Positions 1-5,794 of a stretch of DNA of 5,858 nt are shown here, in pieces (the stretch's first letter is position 1; the number at the start of each line of letters is the position of its first letter). Position numbers and translations under genes: made by a program. The stretch covers positions 1 to 5,858 of the forward strand of contig CALBTN010000412.1 of the NCBI GenBank assembly GCA_937967345.1, given 5' to 3'. This DNA is from an uncultured Rubrivivax sp. GTDB lineage: Bacteria > Pseudomonadota > Gammaproteobacteria > Burkholderiales > Burkholderiaceae_C. Below the pieces are notes generated by a model. The model saw only the letters and a list, made by a program, of their open reading frames with translations, searched no databases and was not told where the DNA came from.

Positions 1-1
1 G

Positions 2-1815
2 GTGGATGTGCTGATCGTCGGCAGCGGGCCGGCGGGTGCGGTGCTGGCGGCGCAGCTTTCGAGCTTTGCCGACATCAGCACCCGGCTGATCGAGCGCCGC
101 GACGGCCCGCTGCAGGTCGGCCAGGCCGACGGCATCGCTTGCCGCACGGTGGAGATGTTCGAAGCCTTTGGCATGAGCCACGAACTGCTGCGCGAGGCCT
201 ATTGGGTCAACGAGACGGTGTTCTGGCGGCCGTCGCCGCAGGACCGCAGCCGCATCGTGCGCACCGGCCGGGTGCGCGATGTCGAGCCGGGTTTGTCGGA
301 GATGCCGCACGTGATCGTCAACCAGGCGCGCCTGCAGCAGCTGTTGCTGGACTACATGCGGCGCTCGCCGACCCGGCTGCAGCCCGACTACGGCCTGGAG
401 TTCGTCGATCTGGACATTGCCGGCAGCGGCGAGTACCCGGTCACGGTCAGGCTGCGCGAGGTGGCGGGCGCGGCGCCGCGGTCGATCCGCGCGAAGTACG
501 TCGTCGGCTGCGACGGCGCGCGCAGCCGGGTGCGCGCGGCGATCGGCGCGCGACTGCACGGCGACTTCGCCAACCACGCCTGGGGCGTGGTGGACGTGCT
601 GGCGGTCAGCGACTTTCCCGACATCCGGCTCAAGGCCGCGATCCAGTCGGCCGACGCCGGCAACATCCTGCTGATCCCGCGCGAGGGCGGCTACCTGGTG
701 CGGCTGTATGTCGATCTGGGCCAGGTCGATCCCGTGCAGCGCGATGCGCTGCGCCGCGAAACCACCCAGGACATGGTGATCGCGATCGCGCAGCGGGTGC
801 TGCAGCCGTACACGCTGCAGGTGAAGGACGTCGCCTGGTTCGCGGTGTACGAGGTCGGCCAGCGCGTCAGCGACCGCTTCGACGATGTCCCGGCGGTGCA
901 GGCGGGATCGCGCCTGCCGCGGGTGTTCATTGCCGGCGATGCCTGCCATACCCACAGCGCCAAGGCCGGCCAGGGCATGAACGTGTCGATGCAGGACGCC
1001 TTCAACCTCGGCTGGAAGCTGGCCGCGGTGCTGCAGCGGCGCTGCGCCGCCGAGCTGCTTTGCAGCTACGGCACCGAGCGCCACGCGATCGCCCAGGGCC
1101 TGATCGACTTCGACCGCGAGTGGGCCGCGATCATGGCCTCGCAGCCGCTGGACCCCAGCCGGCCCGAGCTTGGCGGCGTCGACCCGGCCGAGTTGCAGCG
1201 CTACTTCGTCAAGTCGGGGCGTTACACCGCGGGTGTGGCGACGCGCTATGCGCCGGCCACGGTGCTGACGGCCGCCGGCAGCCACCAGGCGCTGGCCAAG
1301 GGCTTTCCCATCGGCATGCGTTTTCACTCGGCGGGCGTGGTGCGCATCGCCGACGCCAAGCCGCTGCAGCTGGGCCACGCCGCGCGCGCCGACGGCGCCT
1401 GGCGCATCGTCGCCTTTGCCGATGCGAGCGGGCAGCGGCTGCGCGCGCTGGCCGCCTTCTTGGCCGACGCGCCGGGCTCGCCGCTGCGGCGCTACACCCC
1501 GGCCGGCGCCGACATCGACAGCGTGATCGACTTTCGCGCGGTGTTCCAGCAGGGGCATCGCGAGGTCGAGGTCGACCGGCTGCCGCCGCTGCTGCTGCCG
1601 CGCAAGGGCCGCTTCGGGCTGATCGACTACGAGAAGGCCTTCGCGCCCGACCTGCAGGCCGGCGCCGACATCTTCGCGAGCTGCGCGGCATCGACCGCGA
1701 GCGCGGCGCGATGGTCGTGGTGCGCCCCGACCAGTACGTCGCCAACGTCCTGCCGCTGGATGCGCACCGTGAGCTTGCCGGCTACTTCGCCGGGTTCATG
1801 CTCGACCCGGCCTGA
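2..1815 (+). CDS. mobA: 3-hydroxybenzoate 4-monooxygenase (MobA-like FAD hydroxylase), 5' end off the window, frameshifted near the 3' end
   Basis: Flavoprotein aromatic hydroxylase, expected to convert 3-hydroxybenzoate to protocatechuate with NADPH and O2 in the cytoplasm. Numbering from the first full codon at base 2: the FAD-binding Rossmann motif GSGPAG is at residues 7-12, the DG motif VGCDGARSRVR at 168-178, and the GD motif AGDACHTHSAKAGQGMN at 311-327, followed by DAFNLGWKL. The region from about 430 onward is the thioredoxin-like C-terminal domain of the phenol hydroxylase family. Phrases such as GQADGIACRTVEMFEAF and IPREGGYLVRLYV match Comamonas testosteroni MobA as I recall it (about 640 residues). 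The true start is upstream, since MobA has about 30 more residues before VDVLIVG; the GTG at base 2 is not claimed as a start. The main frame holds to about base 1675. The conserved tail ELRGIDRERGAMVVVRPDQYV continues in another frame from 1678 to the TGA at 1813-1815. Read without correction, the main frame runs on with unrelated sequence to a stop at 1976-1978. Other substrates (phenol-type) remain possible. The gene is either a pseudogene or carries a sequencing error. Confidence 0.82.
   Translation, partial: GCADRRQRAGGCGAGGAAFELCRHQHPADRAPRRPAAGRPGRRHRLPHGGDVRSLWHEPRTAARGLLGQRDGVLAAVAAGPQPHRAHRPGARCRAGFVGDAARDRQPGAPAAAVAGLHAALADPAAARLRPGVRRSGHCRQRRVPGHGQAARGGGRGAAVDPREVRRRLRRRAQPGARGDRRATARRLRQPRLGRGGRAGGQRLSRHPAQGRDPVGRRRQHPADPARGRLPGAAVCRSGPGRSRAARCAAPRNHPGHGDRDRAAGAAAVHAAGEGRRLVRGVRGRPARQRPLRRCPGGAGGIAPAAGVHCRRCLPYPQRQGRPGHERVDAGRLQPRLEAGRGAAAALRRRAALQLRHRAPRDRPGPDRLRPRVGRDHGLAAAGPQPARAWRRRPGRVAALLRQVGALHRGCGDALCAGHGADGRRQPPGAGQGLSHRHAFSLGGRGAHRRRQAAAAGPRRARRRRLAHRRLCRCERAAAARAGRLLGRRAGLAAAALHPGRRRHRQRDRLSRGVPAGASRGRGRPAAAAAAAAQGPLRADRLREGLRARPAGRRRHLRELRGIDRERGAMVVVRPDQYVANVLPLDAHRELAGYFAGFMLDPA
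1673..1681 (+). other. Frameshift site in mobA
   Basis: Upstream codons read GADIF in the frame starting at base 2 (F at 1673-1675). From 1678 the conserved MobA tail (GAG CTG CGC GGC, ELRG) is in the frame starting at base 1. C. testosteroni MobA, as recalled, reads DIFELRGID. The simplest explanation is therefore an extra CG dinucleotide (TTCGCGAG where TTCGAG is expected). Loss of one G from TTCGCGGAG would give DIFAELRG and is the alternative. There is no slippery heptamer, so programmed frameshifting is unlikely. Confidence 0.85.
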
Positions 1816-1886
1816 GAGTGCTGTGAAGCATTCCGCCGCATCCGCTCGAGCGCCCGAAATGGCGCCGCTCGTCGTTGCAAATGCTC

Positions 1887-1906
1887 GCCGTAGCCCGGGC
1901 TACGGC
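1887..1906. repeat. Perfect 20-base palindrome in the mobA-yqgE spacer
   Basis: Each half-site is GCCGTAGCCC followed immediately by its reverse complement, centred between 1896 and 1897 with a CCCGGG core. It can form a long cruciform, or a hairpin once the centre opens. No T tract follows (next bases are TGTGCTTTGCG), so it is not a typical intrinsic terminator. The GTAGCCCGGG core resembles short extragenic palindromes scattered in many proteobacterial genomes, but only one copy is in this window, so repeat status is an inference. Confidence 0.5.
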
Positions 1907-1996
1907 TGTGCTTTGCGCCTGGATCGACGTCATGTCGGACACCCGCTCGGGCGCGCCGGAATACTTCACAGACTCTGAGCGCCGGCGCAGCACCGG

Positions 1997-2004
1997 CATA
2001 AACT
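1997..2004 (+). promoter_or_regulatory. Possible -10 element directly upstream of yqgE
   Basis: CATAAACT is an AT-rich island in a very GC-rich spacer, ending 6 bases before the yqgE ATG at 2011. It resembles a sigma-70 -10 hexamer (CATAAA or TAAACT). No good -35 lies 16-18 bases upstream. The nearest candidate, TTCACA at 1965-1970, is 26 bases away, which is too far. A small GCCGG/CCGGC inverted repeat (1981-1985 with 1993-1997) abuts it. If it is the promoter, the transcript would begin at or within a few bases of the ATG. Weak support. Confidence 0.3.
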
Positions 2005-2010
2005 ACCGCC

Positions 2011-2589
2011 ATGGATGCCGGCAGCCTCAACCTCAGCAACCAGTTCCTGATTGCCATGCCCGGCATGCTGGACGAGGGCTTCGCCGGCTCGGTGGTCTAC
2101 CTGTGCGAACACAGCGAGCGCGGTGCGCTGGGGCTGGTGATCAACAAGCCGATCGACATCAATCTGAGAAAGCTGTTCGACAAGGTCGAGCTCAGCCTCG
2201 ATCGCGAGGAGCTGGCCGAGCAGCCGGTGTTCTACGGCGGGCCGGTGCAGACCGAGCGCGGCTTCGTGCTGCACGACAAGCGCGAGGCCGACGCCGCCAA
2301 GTACAACTCGACGCTGTCGGTGCCCGGCGGGCTGGACATGACCACCAGCAAGGATGTCCTCGAGGATCTGGCCAGCGGCGCCGGGCCGCGGCGGGTGCTG
2401 GTCACGCTGGGCTACAGCGGCTGGTCGGCCGGGCAGCTCGAGCACGAGCTCAGCCGCAACGGCTGGCTCACCGTCGACGCCGATCCGGCGATCGTGTTCG
2501 ACACCCCGATCGAGCTGCGCTACGAGCGCGCGCTGTCGCTGCTGGGCATCGACCTGCGCATGCTGTCGCAAGAGGCGGGGCACGCATGA
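2011..2589 (+). CDS. yqgE: YqgE/AlgH family protein (UPF0301, DUF179)
   Basis: A 192-residue cytoplasmic protein of the YqgE/AlgH family, close to E. coli YqgE (187 residues). The biochemical function is not established; the Pseudomonas member AlgH has been linked to alginate regulation. Recognisable family blocks are NQFLIAMP (residues 10-17), SVVYLCEH (27-34), GLVINKP (41-47), YGGPV (75-79), TTSKDVLE (111-118), LGYSGWSAGQLE (133-144) and the typical GHA-type C-terminus. There is no signal peptide or membrane segment. The ATG at 2011 fits the family N-terminus (short lead, then FLIAMP), but no Shine-Dalgarno sequence precedes it; the preceding bases are CATAAACTACCGCC. Its stop overlaps the ruvX start by four bases (ATGA), the same yqgE-ruvX pairing seen in many proteobacteria. 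It is the first gene of the downstream run, 195 bases after the end of mobA. Confidence 0.93.
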   Translation: MDAGSLNLSNQFLIAMPGMLDEGFAGSVVYLCEHSERGALGLVINKPIDINLRKLFDKVELSLDREELAEQPVFYGGPVQTERGFVLHDKREADAAKYNSTLSVPGGLDMTTSKDVLEDLASGAGPRRVLVTLGYSGWSAGQLEHELSRNGWLTVDADPAIVFDTPIELRYERALSLLGIDLRMLSQEAGHA

Positions 2590-3017
2590 CGCCGGCTGCC
2601 GGCCCGGCTGCGGCAGCCAGCGCCGCCGCGGCCCCGGTCCGGTGTTTTCTGGCATTCGACTTCAGCACGCGGCGTGTCGGCGTCGCGGTGGGCAACTCGC
2701 TGCTGCGCCGCGCGCAGCCACTCAAGACGCTGGCTGCCGAGGGTGAAGCGCGTTTCGCCGCGATCGAGGCGCTGCTGCGCGAGTGGCAGCCGGCGGCGCT
2801 GGTGATCGGCGTGCCGTTCCAACCGGACGGCGCCGAGCACGACAACACCCGGCGCGCGCGCCGCTTCGGCCGCCAGCTGCACGGCCGCTTCGGCCTGCCG
2901 GTGAACGAGGTCGACGAGCGCTACACCACCACCGAAGCCCGCGCCGCCGGCGCCAGCGACCTCGATGCCGCCGCCGCCGCGTTGATCCTCGAGCAGTTCC
3001 TGCGGCAGCTGCCATGA
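2586..3017 (+). CDS. ruvX: RuvX/YqgF family nuclease (putative pre-16S rRNA nuclease / Holliday junction resolvase-like)
   Basis: A 143-residue RNase H-fold protein of the YqgF family. Members are annotated as Holliday junction resolvases by fold; E. coli YqgF is implicated in maturing the 5' end of 16S rRNA. The acidic residues expected for metal binding are present: D25 in LAFDFSTRRVGVAVGN (22-37), E111 in VDERYTTTEARA (109-120) and D127 in LDAAAAALILEQFL (126-139). VIGVPFQPDG (73-82) is the conserved central loop. About 17 Ala/Pro-rich residues precede the domain and look like a linker with no known role. The start was chosen because it overlaps the yqgE stop (ATGA) and has AGAGG at 2571-2575, ten bases upstream. 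Longer readings into yqgE in this frame lack family similarity. The stop overlaps the pyrR start by four bases. Confidence 0.92.
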   Translation: MTPAAGPAAAASAAAAPVRCFLAFDFSTRRVGVAVGNSLLRRAQPLKTLAAEGEARFAAIEALLREWQPAALVIGVPFQPDGAEHDNTRRARRFGRQLHGRFGLPVNEVDERYTTTEARAAGASDLDAAAAALILEQFLRQLP

Positions 3018-3523
3018 GCCGCGAAGCACCGCTGCCTGACGCCGAGGCGCTGTACCTGAAGCTGCGCGACGGCGTGCGCGCGCTGCTGCAGCCCAGCACC
3101 GTGCTGGTGGGCATCTGGTCGGGCGGCGCCTGGCTGGCCGAGCGGCTGCATGCCGATCTGGGCTGCGGCGGTGCCGCCGGGGTGATCTCCAGCTCGCTGC
3201 ACCGCGACGACTTCAGCGCACGCGGCATGACCGGCGGCACCGACACCACCCGGCTGCCGTTCGCGATCGAAGGCGCTCGCATCGTGCTGATCGACGACGT
3301 GCTCTACACCGGGCGCACGATCCGCGCGGTGATCAACGAGCTGTATGACTTCGGCCGCCCGGCGCGGGTCGACCTGGCGGTGCTGGTCGACCGCGGCGGG
3401 CGCGAGCTGCCGATCGAGCCGGCGTTTGCCGCGGCCACCATCGATCTGCCCGACTCGCGCAAGCTGGCGTTGGCGCGCGACGACGCCGGGCGGCTGCGTT
3501 TCGGCCTGCGGGAGCGCCGCTGA
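3014..3523 (+). CDS. pyrR: PyrR: bifunctional pyr operon regulator / uracil phosphoribosyltransferase
   Basis: A 169-residue type I phosphoribosyltransferase. In Bacillus, PyrR binds pyr leader RNA in response to UMP and also has uracil phosphoribosyltransferase activity. The PRPP-binding signature VLIDDVLYTGRTI is at residues 91-103. The region from 119 to 134 (VDLAVLVDRGGRELPI) is typical of PyrR and separates it from hypoxanthine or adenine phosphoribosyltransferases. LVGIWSGGAWLAERL (31-45) is the usual N-terminal PRTase loop. The length is slightly below that of Bacillus PyrR (about 180). The ATG overlaps the ruvX TGA (ATGA), with no clear Shine-Dalgarno, so reinitiation after ruvX is likely. 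It sits one base upstream of pyrB, which strongly supports a role in pyrimidine metabolism. No pyr-type terminator/antiterminator leader is visible here, so RNA-based regulation by this protein is not shown by the window. Confidence 0.92.
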   Translation: MSREAPLPDAEALYLKLRDGVRALLQPSTVLVGIWSGGAWLAERLHADLGCGGAAGVISSSLHRDDFSARGMTGGTDTTRLPFAIEGARIVLIDDVLYTGRTIRAVINELYDFGRPARVDLAVLVDRGGRELPIEPAFAAATIDLPDSRKLALARDDAGRLRFGLRERR

Positions 3524-3524
3524 G

Positions 3525-4487
3525 ATGCTGTCGCGGCGCAACCCGCAGCTCAACGCGCACGGCGAGCTGATCCACCTGCTGTCGATCGAGGGCTTGCCCA
3601 AGGACGTGCTGACGCAGATTCTGGACGTCGCCGGCACGTTCTTGAGCGTCAACGACCGCGAAGTGAAGAAGGTGCCGCTGCTGCGCGGCAAGAGCGTGTT
3701 CAACCTGTTCTTCGAGAACAGCACGCGCACCCGCACCACCTTCGAGATCGCGGCCAAGCGGCTTTCCGCCGACGTCATCAACCTGGACATCGCGCGCTCC
3801 AGTGCGGCCAAGGGCGAGAGCCTGCTCGACACCATCGCCAATTTGTCGGCGATGCATGCCGACATGTTCGTCGTGCGCCACAGCGAAAGCGGCGCGCCGT
3901 ACCTGATCGCGCAGCACTGCGCGCCGCACGTGCACGTGGTCAATGCCGGCGACGGCCGCCACTCGCACCCGACGCAGGCGCTGCTCGACATGTACACCAT
4001 CCGCCACTACAAGCGCGATTTCGTCGGCCTGGTGGTGGCGGTGGTGGGCGACATCGTGCACTCGCGCGTCGCGCGTTCCGACATCCATGCGCTGTCCACC
4101 CTGGGCGCGGCCGAAATCCGCGTCGTCGGCCCCAAGACCCTGGTGCCCGCCGACATCGCGCCGATGGGCGTGCGCGTGTGCCACGACCTGGCCAGCGGGC
4201 TGCGCGACGCCGACGTGGTGATCATGCTGCGCCTGCAAAACGAGCGCATGAGCGGCGCGATGCTGCCCAGCGCGGGCGAGTTCGCCAAGAGCTACGGCCT
4301 GACGCCGCACAAGCTCGCGCTGGCCAAGCCCGACGTCATCGTGATGCACCCGGGGCCGATCAACCGCGGCATCGAGATCGACTCGGCGGTGGCCGATGGC
4401 GCGCACAGCGTGATCCTGCCGCAGGTCACCTTCGGCATCGCGGTGCGCATGGCCGTGATGTCGATCATTGCCGGCAACGAGGCATGA
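3525..4487 (+). CDS. pyrB: Aspartate carbamoyltransferase catalytic subunit
   Basis: A 320-residue aspartate transcarbamoylase, the first committed step of pyrimidine synthesis (carbamoyl phosphate plus aspartate to carbamoyl aspartate). The carbamoyl phosphate loop FENSTRTRTTFE is at residues 63-74, SSAAKGES (92-99) supplies the mobile Ser/Lys loop, GDGRHSHPTQALLD is at 142-155, and HPGPINRG at 275-282 closes the active site. The sequence resembles Pseudomonas PyrB throughout (VKKVPLLRGK, MADMFVVRHS-like, VGDIVHSRVARSD, VILPQVTFGIAVRMAV). It also keeps the N-terminal extension of that class (about 15 residues before the LIHLLSIEGLP helix). This marks a class A enzyme that works in complex with a dihydroorotase-like partner rather than with PyrI. 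The start is one base after the pyrR stop, with GGGAG at 3510-3514. The stop overlaps pyrC' by four bases (ATGA). Confidence 0.96.
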   Translation: MLSRRNPQLNAHGELIHLLSIEGLPKDVLTQILDVAGTFLSVNDREVKKVPLLRGKSVFNLFFENSTRTRTTFEIAAKRLSADVINLDIARSSAAKGESLLDTIANLSAMHADMFVVRHSESGAPYLIAQHCAPHVHVVNAGDGRHSHPTQALLDMYTIRHYKRDFVGLVVAVVGDIVHSRVARSDIHALSTLGAAEIRVVGPKTLVPADIAPMGVRVCHDLASGLRDADVVIMLRLQNERMSGAMLPSAGEFAKSYGLTPHKLALAKPDVIVMHPGPINRGIEIDSAVADGAHSVILPQVTFGIAVRMAVMSIIAGNEA

Positions 4488-5794
4488 AGATCCTGATCCG
4501 CAACGGCCGCGTCGTCGACCCGGCCTCGGGCCGCGACGAACTGGCCGACGTCGCCATTGCCTCGGGTCGCATCGTGGCCATCGGGCGCGCGCCCGACTTT
4601 GGCGCCGAGCGCGAGATCGACGCCGCCGGCCTGGTGGTGGCACCGGGCCTGGTCGACCTGGCGGCGCGGCTGCGCGAGCCCGGGCGCGAGCACCAGGGCA
4701 TGCTGGAGAGCGAGCTGCAGGCCGCGGCCGCCGGCGGCATCACCAGCTTGGTGTGCCCGCCCGATACCGAGCCGCCGCTGGACGAGCCCGGGCTGGTGGA
4801 GATGCTGAAGTTCCGCGCGCGCAAGCTGTCGCGCTGCCGGCTGTTCCCGCTCGGGGCACTGACCCGCGCGCTGCAGGGCGAGACCCTGACCGAGATGGCC
4901 GAGCTCACCGAGGCCGGCTGCATCGGCTTTTCGCAAGCCGACGTGGCGCTGCGCGACACCGTGGTGCTGCAGCGCGCGCTGCAGTACGCCGCCACCTTCG
5001 GCTACACGGTGTGGCTGCGGCCGCAGGACGCCTACCTGGGCACTGGCGTGGCCGCCAGCGGCGCGCTGGCCACGCGGCTCGGGCTGTCGGGCGTGCCGGT
5101 GGCGGCCGAGACGATCGCGCTGCACACCATCTTCGAGCTGATGCGCGGCACCGGCGCGCGCGTGCACTTGTGCCGGCTGAGCAGCGCGGCCGGTGTGGCG
5201 CTGCTGCGCGCGGCCAAGGCCGAGGGCCTGCCGTTGACCGCCGACGTCAGCATCAACTCGCTGCACCTGAGCGACGCCGACATCGGCTACTTCAACGCCG
5301 ACATGCGGCTGACGCCGCCGCTGCGCCAGGGCAAGGACCGCGACGCGCTGCGCGCGGGGCTGGCCGACGGCACGCTGGACGCGCTGGTGTCCGACCACAA
5401 CCCGGTCGACGACGACGCCAAGACGCTGCCTTTCGGCGAGGCCGAACCCGGCGCCACCGGGCTCGAGTTGCTGCTGAGCCTGGCGCTGAAGTGGGCGGCC
5501 GATCGCGCCTTGGGTCTGCCCGCGGCGCTGGCGCCGGTGACCTGCGCGCCGGTGCGGGTGCTGGGCGACAGCCTCGGATCGCTTGCAGCCAGCGCCGGGC
5601 GGCTGGTCGAAGGCGGCGTGGCCGACCTGTGCGTGTTCGACCCCGACACCACCTGGCAACTGCATCCGGGCATGCTCGTCAGCCAGGGCAAGCACACGCC
5701 GTTCAGCTTCGCCCACACCGGCATGGCGCTGCCGGCGCGCGTGCGCGCCACGCTGGTGGCCGGCACCATCGCCTACGAGTCGCGCGTGGCTTGA
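4484..5794 (+). CDS. pyrC': Dihydroorotase-like protein lacking zinc ligands (pseudo-DHOase PyrC'/PyrX, ATCase partner)
   Basis: A 436-residue amidohydrolase-fold protein of the type I dihydroorotase family, likely a non-catalytic structural subunit of aspartate transcarbamoylase. The overall family pattern is intact: VAPGLVDLAARLREPG (52-67), AAAGGITSLVCPPDTEP (81-97), NADMRLTPPLR (271-281), SDHNP (303-307) and GRLVEGGVADLCVFDPD (372-388). The metal-binding residues are gone. The HxH of the usual DxHxHLR motif is A60 and R62, the His of the AHCED-like site is R179 (in WLRPQD), and the His of the HxCHxS motif is R231 (HLCRLSS). D304 and R64 remain. In Pseudomonas the equivalent PyrC' overlaps pyrB, is inactive as a dihydroorotase, and is needed for ATCase assembly; the ATGA overlap here matches that arrangement. 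GAGG lies only one base before the ATG, so translation probably depends on coupling to pyrB. Databases may label it simply dihydroorotase or PyrC. Confidence 0.92.
   Translation: MKILIRNGRVVDPASGRDELADVAIASGRIVAIGRAPDFGAEREIDAAGLVVAPGLVDLAARLREPGREHQGMLESELQAAAAGGITSLVCPPDTEPPLDEPGLVEMLKFRARKLSRCRLFPLGALTRALQGETLTEMAELTEAGCIGFSQADVALRDTVVLQRALQYAATFGYTVWLRPQDAYLGTGVAASGALATRLGLSGVPVAAETIALHTIFELMRGTGARVHLCRLSSAAGVALLRAAKAEGLPLTADVSINSLHLSDADIGYFNADMRLTPPLRQGKDRDALRAGLADGTLDALVSDHNPVDDDAKTLPFGEAEPGATGLELLLSLALKWAADRALGLPAALAPVTCAPVRVLGDSLGSLAASAGRLVEGGVADLCVFDPDTTWQLHPGMLVSQGKHTPFSFAHTGMALPARVRATLVAGTIAYESRVA

Noticed and set aside
139..1677. Open frame overlapping most of mobA in the frame that ends at 1815
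   Set aside because: Only its last 46 codons, from 1678, encode conserved MobA sequence. The earlier part is Ala/Arg/Gly-rich out-of-frame translation.
1676..1681. Programmed ribosomal frameshift in mobA
   Set aside because: No X-XXY-YYZ slippery heptamer or plausible stimulatory element, and no precedent in this enzyme family; an indel is the simpler reading.
1850..1865. Small hairpin GCGCC/GGCGC as a possible mobA terminator
   Set aside because: The stem is only five base pairs and no T tract follows; such stems are expected by chance at this GC content.
1816..1978. Extension of the main mobA frame to the TGA at 1976-1978
   Set aside because: Sequence after 1675 in this frame is unlike MobA, while the true tail is in the other frame; the extension results from the frameshift.
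1875..2585. Upstream extension of the ruvX frame across yqgE
   Set aside because: Out-of-frame shadow of yqgE. The ATG at 2586, with AGAGG upstream and the ATGA overlap, fits the family start.
3333..4643. 436-codon minus-strand open frame opposite pyrB
   Set aside because: A shadow of pyrB produced by high third-position GC; His/Val/Asp-rich with no recognisable domain.
4292..5716. 474-codon open frame on the minus strand opposite pyrB and pyrC'
   Set aside because: Composition is dominated by Gln, His, Arg, Ala and Gly as expected for the antisense of GC-rich coding sequence. No family motif is visible, and the + strand carries clear pyrB and pyrC'.
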